Of a stretch of 64,000 nt of DNA, positions 23,941-34,799 are shown one piece after another; within the stretch, counting starts at the first letter, position 1, and each line of letters opens with the position of its first letter. The stretch comes from Zhengitettix transpicula (lineage: Eukaryota; Arthropoda; Insecta; Orthoptera; Tetrigidae). Location of the stretch: NCBI GenBank assembly GCA_037074705.1, contig CM073593.1, positions 64,149,501 to 64,213,500 of the forward strand. Reading direction: 5' to 3'. The translations under genes and the position numbers were made by a program. The notes beneath the pieces were generated by a model. That model worked only from the letters and a program-made list of their open reading frames with translations, was not told the DNA's origin and did no database searches.

Positions 23941-24325
23941 AATAACCTTACCTCCACCATTGAAGTGGTGGTGGGGCTTGAGTGGTCAAGTGATCCTGAG
24001 AACTATGCCAGCGGTAGCGTAGCTACTGGTAGGGTCTCCATTGCTGGACAGGTCAAAGGTGACTCAGGCTAAATGGGATACCCTGGGCCTCCAGGTTTGG
24101 GATTTGGCTTGAAGTTAACACCCTCCTCCCGTAATAAAACCAAAGTTACGAAAATCCAAAGAGTTGAAGCCGGACGGATGAATAGACAATGACACAGCAT
24201 GCATCCTGGATGTAGAAATTGGAAGAGGACAGCATATGACCGTGAAGGATGGAAGAAGCTCGTTGGAAAGGCCAAGGTTCACTACGGACTGTAGCGCCAT
24301 GGAAGAAGAAGAAGAATAACCTTAC
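23941..24325 (+). mobile_element. non-LTR-type retroelement insertion with 11-bp target duplication
   Basis: AATAACCTTAC occurs at 23941-23951 and again, unchanged, at 24315-24325, bracketing about 363 bp. The insert starts CTCCACCATTGAAGTGGTGG and ends in a (GAA)n tail. Near its end a + frame reads AYDREGWKKLVGKAKVHYGL and then a stop, resembling the C-terminus of insect LINE ORF2 proteins (..DR..W..LV.EAK.H.GL). It is therefore a short copy with a LINE 3' end, probably moved in trans: either a non-autonomous derivative or a rearranged 5' truncation. Confidence 0.78.
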
Positions 24326-24539
24326 ATTTCACTGTCATATGCAAAAGTAAATACCATCAAATCTATCAGTTATATAGCTGCACCACCGTTCTCGTGCACA
24401 GCTTCTATGAAGTTTTCTACATCTGAAAATGATAGGCTTTATTGTTGGAAACAGCATTTCATGACTGCATCTTTTCCACGATTAATTCTTAGGCAATGAA
24501 AACAGTATTTCAATTATAATTGAAATCTTCATCATTGTG

Positions 24540-24870
24540 TAACAGGCTTGTTGCTTCGCCACAGGTGGAAAACATGGTGCAGAGGCAATGAGCGCTCCCT
24601 AGCGGGGTGGGGATTCAACTGTGTCGTTTCTGTTAGTTGCCGATCCCCGCCAAAAGCGTCGCACTGTCGTAGTTTATTCAGCCCCTTCCCCCCCTTGTTT
24701 TATGTGACCATGTTTTATTTATTTGACTATCTTAGGTCTGGGGAGGGTCGTTGGAGCCGCGTGGCCGACCGTGAAAGCAGTGCGCAACCTCACCCAAGGG
24801 GGTCGTGTTTCACACCCTCCGATACTCCTACAACCTACCTTCCTGGACACAAAGACAATAAATGATTGTA
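24540..24870 (+). repeat. GC-rich unidentified block, possible retroelement tail
   Basis: Sharply GC-richer than its surroundings, with an open + frame (24548-24865, 105 codons) of low-complexity character. It ends ACAAAGACAATAAATGATTG followed by AT-rich repeats, like a retroelement 3' end carrying AATAAA. No domain is recognised. Confidence 0.35.
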
Positions 24871-25435
24871 TTTATTTATAAATAACTTACTAAGACTTGT
24901 GAATAAATCTGTTGCAGGATAACGACCAAATGAAAATTACAATAATCTCAGTGCTTAATCATTTCTTGATTCAACTACACATTACTGACATAAACCATCT
25001 TAAATTAAATGTCATCTAACATGTCACATTCATTGGTACATAAAGAAAGTCGATGTGTAATATGAATATTTTCCCAGGAATATAACCTTAAATTCCAATT
25101 TGTATGGGCAACATCTCAGGTGCTTTGTGATTGCAAAAGAAAAGAGACAGAGAATATTGCATGAAGTACTCATTTAACAGGATAGTGCACGGCTCACTTC
25201 ACTAAAACTACGGAAACAGCTACATAGGAATTTTCTTCCTATGCCACAGACTTCTACCTGTACATTTTTAGTTTTAACGATATAAAGGGCGTCCTAGATG
25301 TCGTACACATTAAATAACTTATGTTTCGGCTGATATCGAAAGCATTCATCTTATACTTCTTTTAAAAAAGACATATTTTATAGTCGCATAAACTGATAGG
25401 TCCTTAGCGACTTTGTACTGTGTTGCACTTCACTG
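24871..25435. other. gene-free DNA
   Basis: No recognisable feature. Confidence 0.3.
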
Positions 25436-25439
25436 TCGG

Positions 25440-25565
25440 GGAACTAATTTTGTGGAAGTTTCTTGTTATGGAAGCAGACAGACAGTTCACCCATGCCCTC
25501 GCCGGGATTCGAACCTGAGACCTCTGTTATGCGAGGCAGTAACGGACCACACCACAGAACGTCGG
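25440..25565 (-). repeat. tRNA-like SINE head
   Basis: Reverse complement: GGTCCGTTACTGCCTCGCAT, AACAGAGGTCTCAGG, then the B box GGTTCGAATCCCGGCG. No matching acceptor stem. The downstream body differs from family 1, so this may be a different SINE family sharing a tRNA head. Confidence 0.6.
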
Positions 25566-25824
25566 CTAACTTAGACGTTATTTGCCCACAAGGGACGAAG
25601 GTTAATGTTTCCTGGATTAACCGTGAGACACTGTTTCAGAGCCTTGATAAATAATTGAAAACATGTTTAAGCAACAAAACTCAGAATTTTTCTCAATAGA
25701 CACTTTTTCTCCCTTTTTTTTGAATATATGTATGTACAAAATTATGAAATATTAAACGCCTGTATAAGATAGTATACTAACTAGATAAATAAATAGTGAA
25801 ATAACAGACTCAATTAAGTGACTA

Positions 25825-25970
25825 AATATCACAGTGTTCCTGCAATTTTTTTTGCTTTCGTCAGGTGACTCGTAAAACCGACACACCGCAGAGGTTTACA
25901 GCTCTTACGTTTTCTAATCACCTGACGAAAGCAACAAGGATTACAGGAACACTGTGTGGTATTTATTTAA
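25825..25970. mobile_element. Penelope-like tail foldback
   Basis: Left arm CACAGTGTTCCTG...GCTTTCGTCAGGTGA and right arm TCACCTGACGAAAGC...CAGGAACACTGTG are inverted copies around a 50-base loop. The right arm reads CTGACGAAAGCAACAAGGAT, then TGTGGTATTTAT, the tail signature of the 14.5 and 22.4 kb elements. Confidence 0.7.
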
Positions 25971-25974
25971 TGGC

Positions 25975-27045
25975 TTAATTTTGTCTGTTAAAACAATATA
26001 TTTATTTAATTAAGTATATGTACGTTTTAAAATTCTGCCTAGTACAGAATCTATGATTTAGTCGGCATCTCTTTTAATATCATTTGCACCTACATCATAA
26101 ATTGCCACGACGTTAACTTCACCTTATCGCTTTCGAAGGCGCGTAACGATTTTTTAGATGATTTGAGGACAACGGATTTACGTTATACAGTAATTATTTC
26201 CAAATTCGAAACTGTAAAAAATCAATAAATAAATATAATGGCCGACAAACCGGAACACGATATCAAATATCCACTCCAATGGTATACATTGACGCTGAAA
26301 TCAATACAAACAGGAAAACAATACGTTTTGTCCCTAATCTTGGGCTTCATCGGGTGAATGATAATTAACAAAAGATGAGATTATAATAATTCATTTTTGT
26401 GATAGTTATTTCTTCCATGTTGTTGAATTTTTGTATTACTTTGGTCGTATCAAGATTTTCAATCAGTATGTCCCAAAAATATTTAATAAGATCCATGCCA
26501 ATTGTAACGAGTTTTTTTTAGATATTTAATATTAAACTTGTTTTGAGGTATTGGCTCTTATATTTATTTATTTTGTTACCAGACGTCACTAAAAATATAA
26601 AATTTAAATACTATCTCCATACAGAGACGCTCACACGAACGACTGGGAAGGCAGGGAAGTATTGACGGTAAATAAAGAAGATGGATACTTGCGAAACAGA
26701 TACTTGAGGTTTCATGTAATGATTAATTTTTATGTTATTCATTGAAAATGAAATATTTTGTAACAGTCAAAGAACTCTACGAACTTTTGCGTCAACATAA
26801 TATAGTGCCACAGTACAGAAACGCAATAAAACTAACTTTTTTATTCAATCGGCTAACAGAAACGGTATATTATGGAGGATAGTTGTACTTGAGGGAAATA
26901 ACGCCGTTGAGGTAGAAGTAACTGCAATGAAGCGATCCGTAGCAGCGCTGTAAACGCTAGAAGACGGAGCGCTCTTCTATTTGTTTCTACAGTACTCCGT
27001 ATTTTTAATTGAATTAAAGTGGAAAGTAAGCGATCGTAAAATGCA
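25975..27045. other. gene-free DNA
   Basis: AT-rich, with a small AGAAGA...TCTTCT hairpin near 26960 and nothing identifiable. Confidence 0.3.
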
Positions 27046-27089
27046 AATCAGGCATCAAAACGGATCCAAGTACTTTATTTTTGTTCCAC

Positions 27090-27475
27090 ATAAGCTAGAG
27101 ACAGTTTGCGCCAAATGAGGACCTAGACGCCCCTTCCATTACCAGGATTGGAATTGCGTTGTCGGTCTGTCTCGTCTAGCGACTTGGAAGCCGTGAAATG
27201 GGCGCCGCCAAGACGCCACCGTGTCGTAAAACAAAGGCTCATTTGTTCCACGGGCCAAAGGCGAAAGAATACGTGATTAGCTGCTCAGACGGCGGACGTC
27301 AAAAAGCCTGCGGGAGGAAAACGTCGGAGAATTTGCGATGCAGGCGACTGTTTGGCATCAGTCGATTTACTTTTAAGAAATTGAATTTGGCCACTGAGAA
27401 ATTGCTTCCCAAATTTCCTTTCCAATTCGCGAAGAAGCGTTTCTCTGTGACCGAAAATTAACGTAACATTCTTAT
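27090..27475. other. GC-richer island with CpGs, unidentified
   Basis: Balanced composition with many CpGs and an open + frame (27198-27461, 87 codons, basic, C- and K-rich). It lacks splice context or a recognisable domain. It could be a regulatory island or an old repeat. Confidence 0.3.
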
Positions 27476-27969
27476 AGATCAGGAAGCATTTGCCCAAGTA
27501 AATCTTTCATAAACATAATGAAAGGTAATTGATATAACGGTATTAACGACAATGTTCTGTGTAAACTGCATTTTTAGTTTCAAAAATTAAATTAAATGTT
27601 GAAAATATGGCCAAATACAGACTGTTTAACATAATACTGTAATAGTTAATTTGACATTTTTGACATATAACTGGTATAAAGAAACCTCAATTTCAGGAGA
27701 GTGCTTAATTACATTTATAATTACCCTATCTGTCCTTAAAAGGCCATGGTTTATAATTTAGTAGACAGAGATTTTATTAATATCAATATCAATAAAAATT
27801 AAAAAAATCACCGCGAACGCCAAAATTTTTCATACTTTTTCCTTTTTATAAATGTTTACACTACAGATTCAGTATTATATATAACATCAACATTATATAT
27901 AAATCCTCTAATTCATTAGCTTTACTCAAAAAAATACAAATACCCGATTAATTTACATGATTAACATAA

Positions 27970-28400
27970 TGCTGTTTATAAAATTTCTCGTAATGATAGC
28001 CCTTTTGTGTATATTGGTCAACCAAAAAGAGCTTTAAAGTCTAGGATTAAATAGCATACGACGAACTTTGAGTGGATAAACAGTCGGTTGTAACTAAACA
28101 TTGTGTCTTAAAGAACCACACTTTTGATTTAAAAAATTCTATGTTTATAGCTACTGAATGTAAATATCATACGAGATTAATTTCTGAAATCATTCAAATT
28201 AAATTTAAAAACATGTTCCATTAATATCCAAAGCGACACAAGAGGACTTAGCAGCATATGATATATTACTCTCTTCTTAAATCCTTTGGGATGTTATTTA
28301 AGCTGACGTCGTTGTACGGTTTAGTCATGCTAGGGGTCACCTGATGAGGTCCTCGATACGTGGAGGAAACGTTATGTAGAATTATTCTAATATGTAGGCT
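27970..28400 (+). mobile_element. Penelope-like element remnant (GIY-YIG fragment plus hammerhead-like tail)
   Basis: With in-frame stops, the + strand reads FVYIGQPKRALKSRIK near 28005-28050 (the YIG half of the endonuclease). Then come HTFDF-type residues and TECKYHTRLISEIIQI near 28155-28205, in the order of Penelope-like proteins. At 28341-28370 CTGATGAGGTCCTCG is followed by GTGGAGGAAAC. The element is dead: stops interrupt the frame and the reverse transcriptase is missing. Confidence 0.72.
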
Positions 28401-28424
28401 TTTTGTTCCATAAGAATTGTTCAA

Positions 28425-30180
28425 ATATTTGTAATAATTTAATTATTCTTGATTTTCAATCAATTTAATACCACCTTTAGACCGTTCTCTCATAAAAATG
28501 TTATACACTCATTTGAAATTAATGATATCGCACACACGCACTCGCATGTGCCGATATAATATATATTCTAAACTGAGTGATTATATCAATTACTTTTATT
28601 GACATATTTATTAAGACTTACATAAATGATTTTACATTAGCTTCTATACGTTGTTTCGATTTTACATTGTTTATAATAATTCATATTTCACATAACTCTT
28701 TATAAACACATGAAATTATACCATTCTTACGGGAAGATAGAATGTTGTACACCACATAAATTTGGTAACAGAAGCACGATTTCTTGATACGAAGCGTAAA
28801 AAGGGTAAAATATTACAGCTTTTCAGGTGTAAAGTACATTTATTTACGAAATTTAATTTTATATTTTAAGATGATAAGATTATTTATTTGGAAAACTAAT
28901 GCGTTATGGACATATTTCAGCTGCCAGAAACAATAATTTATGTCCTGAGGCCATATTACCACCTGTTATGGTACAAACTCTTAGGAAAAGAGCTCAACTT
29001 TAGTGCCCTGGGAGCTAATTTTCAGTTTATCGTGTATCATATATTCATAAAACAGCTCATTTGCTAAGCACCGAGACTCATAACGTAGCTTCGGAAATGA
29101 ATTTTATGTATATACCAGATGAAAATTATGTAGCGGAGCCATAAAAATGTCCAGCTATATTCGCGTTTACGACACACGGGAAGTAATTACCGCCTCTTGC
29201 GTCTGCTGAAATTACTGTCCTACTTTATTAGTCCGAAATTTTCTTCTCTATTTTTCACGCCTAAAATCGTACAACGTTACTATTTGTATATATTTGCGGC
29301 CACTGAATTAGTTCTTTTATTGCTAGCCGCTCGGGTGAGGCAAAAGGATGAAGCACTCTTGTTAACCTGTTGGATTGCGTCTCTTATACGTGTCTTTCAA
29401 ACTCTGCCTCCTTCTTCTGAGTGCACTTGCGGGATTGAATTTATTACGAGGGAAAGATCGGGCCCATAATCGTTTACAAATGCCCACCAGTTCTTGCCTC
29501 TTTTATGTACGCGAAACATTGATAAGCAGAAGGTTTTCTATCCGCAATTCTAAGATAGGTGAAGTTATTTTCAAAATACGAAGCGAACCTTCTTTACACA
29601 TAGCGATATCATTAATCATTGGTTTCTAAAATGCATCAGAAAATAAACTTATTAATTCACTTTGGTTCACAATATTGGTGTCGAACGGCACAAGCAATGA
29701 AATTTTTATAATATTATTTAGTAAGGCATAAACGTTGAATTGATCATTATGTCGCAATTAAAACTTACAACGTTTTTCAACGAGATTAATGCGGGAAGAA
29801 GTAAAATTAGATAACCACCCTTGTATTGACACACACAGACGCGTGTATGTATATATAAATAATGCTATATGATACGAAACTTTTCAATATCCCAATGAAC
29901 TAAAATTTAAATTTAACAACAATTCATATGTAACATTCAGGAATCTCTGTTAGCTCCGAAAGAGATCTATGCAGCATCAGATTTTGCACCTGTGTCAAAA
30001 ACAATGCTAACCACAAAATTGTCTCAGATGAAGGAAAAGTCTGTTTTACCTTTTTTTTACACGTTTCCCCACCTGGGAGATACGTCATCCCCTTTATATA
30101 CGCAGTCTAGGCCGTAGAGTTGTTTTTGGCCAGCCCTGGGCTTCCCAACTTCGGCACAGGAGTTTTTTTTATCAAAGCCT
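28425..30180. other. gene-free DNA
   Basis: Overlapping open frames at 29197-29629 have no recognisable motif. A short CCTTTATATACGC at 30090 is TATA-like but isolated. Confidence 0.3.
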
Positions 30181-30183
30181 TAC

Positions 30184-31373
30184 GTAGATCTTTCCAAAAA
30201 TTAATGATTGTATATATCACATTTCTGTTGTTTTACAATTTGTAAATTGACCCTTGCTACGAGACAGCTAATATGGCATAAAAAAGTTTCCTGGTAATTT
30301 TATATTGTACAAAAGTACTATACTTTATTCAGGCAACGTCAATAGATTTCACTTTGTTATTTTTAATGTTCACGGGAATTATTTTGTGCCAACTGTGTTA
30401 ATTTCCTTTTGGAAATAATTAACTAGGCATAAAATATTGTTTGACTATTCCAATTTTTTAGTCCATTTTCAATTATCATGTAGGTCACTTTTAATCTGCT
30501 TTTAAGGCCAATTGGGATTTTTTTTGGCACTGTTGTAAATGAGGTACTCGATCGTACCACAGCACAAATTTTCTTCTTTTAACTTTTGACGTCACGGTTT
30601 ACTGCAGCAACTCCAACGGATCGGACTCAGAAACATAGCCAAAATTTAACAGTCGTCGGTTTAGCAGTTACCTGAACAGAAAACTGCCAAACAGGAGTGT
30701 TGGGAAAGGAAACGAAATTTTCTGTTAGTGCACGTAAATAATACATAGAACACATCGAGGTAAGTAAGACATGAGAGACGGCGAGGAGCGCGCTGTTTCG
30801 TGTGATGTGTTATGGTTCAATCCATTTGAGCCTGTCTGATTTGGCCGGAGGATTTACTGGAGCTGCACACTCGAATGATCATTGCGTATATCATAGCTGG
30901 GGAGGTGTGCTGCTAAGTTAGCTCACAGCTGCGACGTAATATATGCATCGGCTGGCCATTCGGCCATATGTCAGACAACTCTGGTGTACAGCTGTACGCG
31001 TACGGAAATGAATTGCCATTTGCATTTTATTGTTTCCATTTTGTCAACCAGTGACCTTTCGCTTCATTACGCGTCCGCTAATTGAAACTGGACTAGAAAC
31101 TCGGAATAGTCAAACAATATTTTATGCCTAGTTAATTATTTACAAAAGGAAATTAACGCAGTTGGCACAAAATAATGCCCATGAAACATTAAAAATAACA
31201 GAGTGAAATCTATTGACGTTACCTGAATAAAGTGTAGTACTTTTGTACAATATAAAATTTACAGAAAACATATTTTTATGCTATATTAGCTGTCTCGTAG
31301 CAAGGGTCAATTTACAATTGTAAAACAACAGAAATGTGATATATACATACATTAATTTTTGAAATGTCTACAT
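30184..31373. mobile_element. 1.2-kb foldback element with about 290-bp inverted arms
   Basis: Left arm 30184-30475 and right arm 31079-31373 are inverted copies at roughly 90% identity by eye. Shared words include TGACCCTTGCTACGAGACAG, TGTACAAAAGTACTA, AATTAACTAGGCATAAAATA and TTGTTTGACTATTCC. The 600-bp centre is GC-richer, has no open frame of note and no transposase signature. No clear target duplication flanks it. It is either a long-TIR non-autonomous DNA transposon or an inverted duplication. Confidence 0.75.
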
Positions 31374-31822
31374 TTATTCTGAAATATTTTGTCTTGGAGC
31401 CATTCAAATTTGATAAAATACACAAGTAAGATGAGTGAAATTAAAGAAACAGGGGCTCAGAATCGTATGGAACTGTTAAAATATGTCAGGAAAAATATAT
31501 CCTTTGTTCTTCACTCTTCTGCGTGCAAACCTGTCCACAAGACATTTCTTATTTCCGCCATCTCACTTCGCACACTATTTTTCTTTCTACTTTTCATGTA
31601 AATTTGTTTAATTAACAGATGGAAAAAGAACGCGGTTTTCACACCAAGCTCCACCATCATCGTCTGGTATTTTTCACATCTATTAAGATCTGAAATTAAA
31701 AAATAATATTAAGTGAAACCTTAAACAGCTGTGCGTGAAAATATTTAATTAGGTTTCGTCTGCGGTTCCTTATTGTAGCAATAATTTTTTTTGTACTTTT
31801 AACAATTTAATTTTCTACATTC

Positions 31823-31856
31823 TAATAATTTTACAGTTTTGTTATAATTCAATGTT

Positions 31857-31891
<35 letters not shown>

Positions 31892-31995
31892 TAAACGTCA
31901 ATATACGTACGTAAATTAATAATTTAATGGTTTTGTTATCAATCAATTTTCTTTATTTATATATTAGTAAACGTCAATCGCGTACAGATACAATA
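31823..31995 (+). repeat. divergent tandem duplication with a TA microsatellite
   Basis: Two units offset by 94 bases share TAATAATTT, GTTTTGTTAT, TTCTTTAT and AGTAAACGTCAAT. The first contains a (TA)n run at 31860-31888; the second has only a short AT stretch. Confidence 0.7.
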
Positions 31996-32091
31996 TTTAG
32001 ATTTACATCAGTATTTGGTTTTCAAACAATCATAATTTGCCTGTAACATATTTTAAATTAAAATGAAAAATTTACGTCTGATTGAAAATTA

Positions 32092-32235
32092 TGAATAAGA
32101 AAGATAGAGTTTTGTCAACTGACACGTGCAGTTGTATCGCTCTAGGCTCTTCCTCGCATCTGACGAAAGGGACAAAGAAACGTGTGGTATTTATATTATC
32201 CTTTTTTTTCTGAATTGGCTATCTTTATTATTCAC
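32092..32235 (+). mobile_element. Penelope-like tail
   Basis: A short piece of inverted tail (AATAAGAAAGATAG, near 32093-32107) is followed by CTAGGCTCTTC, ATCTGACGAAAGGGACAAAG, AAACGTGTGGTATTTATATT and AATTGGCTATCTTT. The hammerhead-like loop has a deletion relative to the 14.5-kb copy. Confidence 0.68.
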
Positions 32236-32239
32236 TATT

Positions 32240-34395
32240 TTCATTCAGCTGAATATAGTAAATGAAAATTTCAATTAGTTTCGTGGTCTGTTACGATTAC
32301 CATTTTCAGATTAATTTGATTATTTCTAAAGTTCCAATCTGTTTTACTTTGTTGACATCCTGGAGATCTACGCCTGCATTTCGATTATTTCTATGAGTTG
32401 GGAAGGGGGAGGGGGTGGCTTATCTCATACCCGAAGATGAGGCAAAAGTTTGTTGAGAAACATACCAAAACTATGAGAGCCCAGAAGCAATATTCGTTTC
32501 AGAAATCTGAATAGGTTCATACGATTTTGGTAAAGTTTGTCGGAGGGTGAGGGTTCGGGGAATCCGTGTCTCGGTCTCTGTGTTTATATGCACTCTCAGG
32601 CAGTTGAAGCTGCTAATTAAAAAAGCGACAGTCTTCTCTCGAGGAGGAACAGGTCTAGCGAGGTGCCGGGGAATTATTAGCAGGAGGCAGAGGAGAGGGG
32701 CAGTCACTAATTATAGCACTCAGTCTTTCCCCCTCCTGCTCCGAAGTAATCAAGAACTGGCAAATTAAAATCGTGTTATTATACATTCGTGGAAGAAATA
32801 GAACCTTCGCTGCTTATGATCTCTTTCTAATTTCGGAGCTACGTTTCTCCCAAAAATAAATAAAAATATTAATGTGATTATTTTACCTAGAGCTCCTGAA
32901 TTCAGAGAAATGAGGAGAGGAAAAGAAACGAAATTAAGTCTTTACAGCTCGTAAATTAGATACGCGATATTTTTTTTTGCTCAAACTCATAAGCCGCGTA
33001 ACGTCGAGGACTGGGTGAGACTTTTAATTGAAATTAAAGTCGAAGAAAGCAAAAGTGGAGTTTTGACGTTGGCTCTTCTCGCCTTAAACAATGTGCATAA
33101 TTTACAAGTCAGCAATTGAATATGAAAAATCATATTAAATTTGCTGGCAAAATTCGTGCAATTAGGCCGCTTTTGATTTTAGATTAAATAAATTTTGCAC
33201 GTGTCTACAGTTGCTTAGGAGATAAAGCGAGCTATCATTTCACAGTACGTTTGAATTTGTCTAAAACGTTCTTATTTTATTCGAAACTAAATATTTTGAA
33301 CACTAGGCCCTGTTCCTGATTATATAACATGGATTCTATGTTGTTTCTGAATTCCCTGTTCAACGTTTTCAGCACGTGGCGGATTAAGGCGTTATCTGAC
33401 TTGACTTCGCTATGTAGGTTATGTATCAATGTGTGCGAAGAAGCTTTTCTCGTGGCACTGCGTCGGGACAATGAGTGCGTTCTCAAATCCCGGGCATCTG
33501 CTGCGATCATTAGAGCAGTTGTCAGTTAACATTTGACAGGTAGTTAGGTGCCGTCTACCGTGAAATAGGGGGGCTTTTATTTTCGGAGGACCTGTGCAGT
33601 CTGTATGATTGCCTCCAATAATAACGAGCGCCGGTGCCTGAGGCGTCATTAATCAGCATACTAGCTAGCTGCAGCAATAATTGTTTTCAATTAGTCACGC
33701 CACCGGCGCGTTAATTGCGAGAATATCGCAGCGAAGCGGACATAATCTGTGTCAGTAATGTGATGTGGTTGCAGCAGATCTGCTGCAATAAACGCGCCAA
33801 CCTGATTAACTGCTGCGGCGGCTCCTGTCGGAGTCACGTCATATTCAGTGACGAGCCAAGAATCAAAGTGCTCACATTACATCTCCTCTTGGTTTCCGTA
33901 TGTTTAATGTAACCATCAAGAGAATATAGTCCAAACATTTCCTCTACTTCATTTAAAAATACTAGAATAATAAATCAAAGAGTTTGTAACATTTTTGAGA
34001 AAGTATTTAGACCCATTTCCCCTTAGTAGGATACATTACGCCATTCTTCGAGATGATAGGATTAGAATTAATGACAAAATACTCAATTTTCGCCCAAAAT
34101 TTCTCTGAAAAGTGAGCTCGAGATTCCACCGTTTTTTTCTATCGTCAGAAAAAAATGAGCGTTTGTTACTGAATGCAACAAGAAATACACTCTTAGTTCG
34201 GTCAGGTATATTCACCTCTTATTGACTATATATGAAAAAATATCTCCTTCAATTACAATGTGTCTAGGGGAGTAATTCAGTTTCGTACCCTTTACCAATT
34301 AGAATATTCTCCCTCGTTATTGATTTAAATATATGATTCATAAATACCCGGAATGTGCTTTATTTACCGTACAAATTATGAAGCCTGTAGGACAT
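32240..34395. other. gene-free DNA with two GC-richer islands
   Basis: Islands at about 32390-32780 and 33400-33860 carry homeodomain-type ATTA words, and the second has a 20-bp palindrome TTGCAGCAGATCTGCTGCAA at 33769-33788. Open frames within them overlap on both strands and look like chance. They may be regulatory. Confidence 0.3.
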
Positions 34396-34402
34396 CAGTG
34401 GT

Positions 34403-34797
34403 CAGGTGTATGTTCCGGGGTCGCAGACCTTGGGCATACGGTAAGAGTTGTTCGCTATTCCCATTGGAATAGTCGGCCAGCTGCCTCCTAAACTGGTCGA
34501 GGCACGGAGAAGAGAATGCTGCGTCCCCACAGCAAACTCCTCTCCCTCTATCGGAAGGGCGTGGGACAAGTACCCAATGCCCGACCTACCCGATGCAGGT
34601 TTTTCTAGGGTTTTCCCTGCATTTCTTTAGGCGAATGCCGGGTAGGATCCTTAAACCATAGCCCGGGGGCCCTAGTTAACCCTTGGCTACCTTCCTCTAC
34701 CCTTCCGCCTCCCCCCTTTCTAATCCCTTCCTATGCTATTAAAGGGGAGTTGCCCAATGTGGATCACCCTCATGTAGCCTGTTGCCCTAAAAAAAAA
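34403..34797 (+). repeat. dispersed repeat family A, copy 3 (long, A-tailed)
   Basis: Runs from GGTGTATGTTCCGGGGTCGC to a 10-base A run at about 34788-34797. Inside, a frame at 34448-34630 encodes IPIGIVGQLPPKLVEARRR, then ANSSP.IGRAWDKYPMPD and AGFSR.FPAF, matching copy 5 at 58.4 kb residue for residue except at about eight positions. It resembles a retroposed, A-tailed repeat. No reverse transcriptase is seen, and the frame starts at TTG with no upstream extension, so it is not an intact gene. Confidence 0.75.
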
Positions 34798-34799
34798 AT

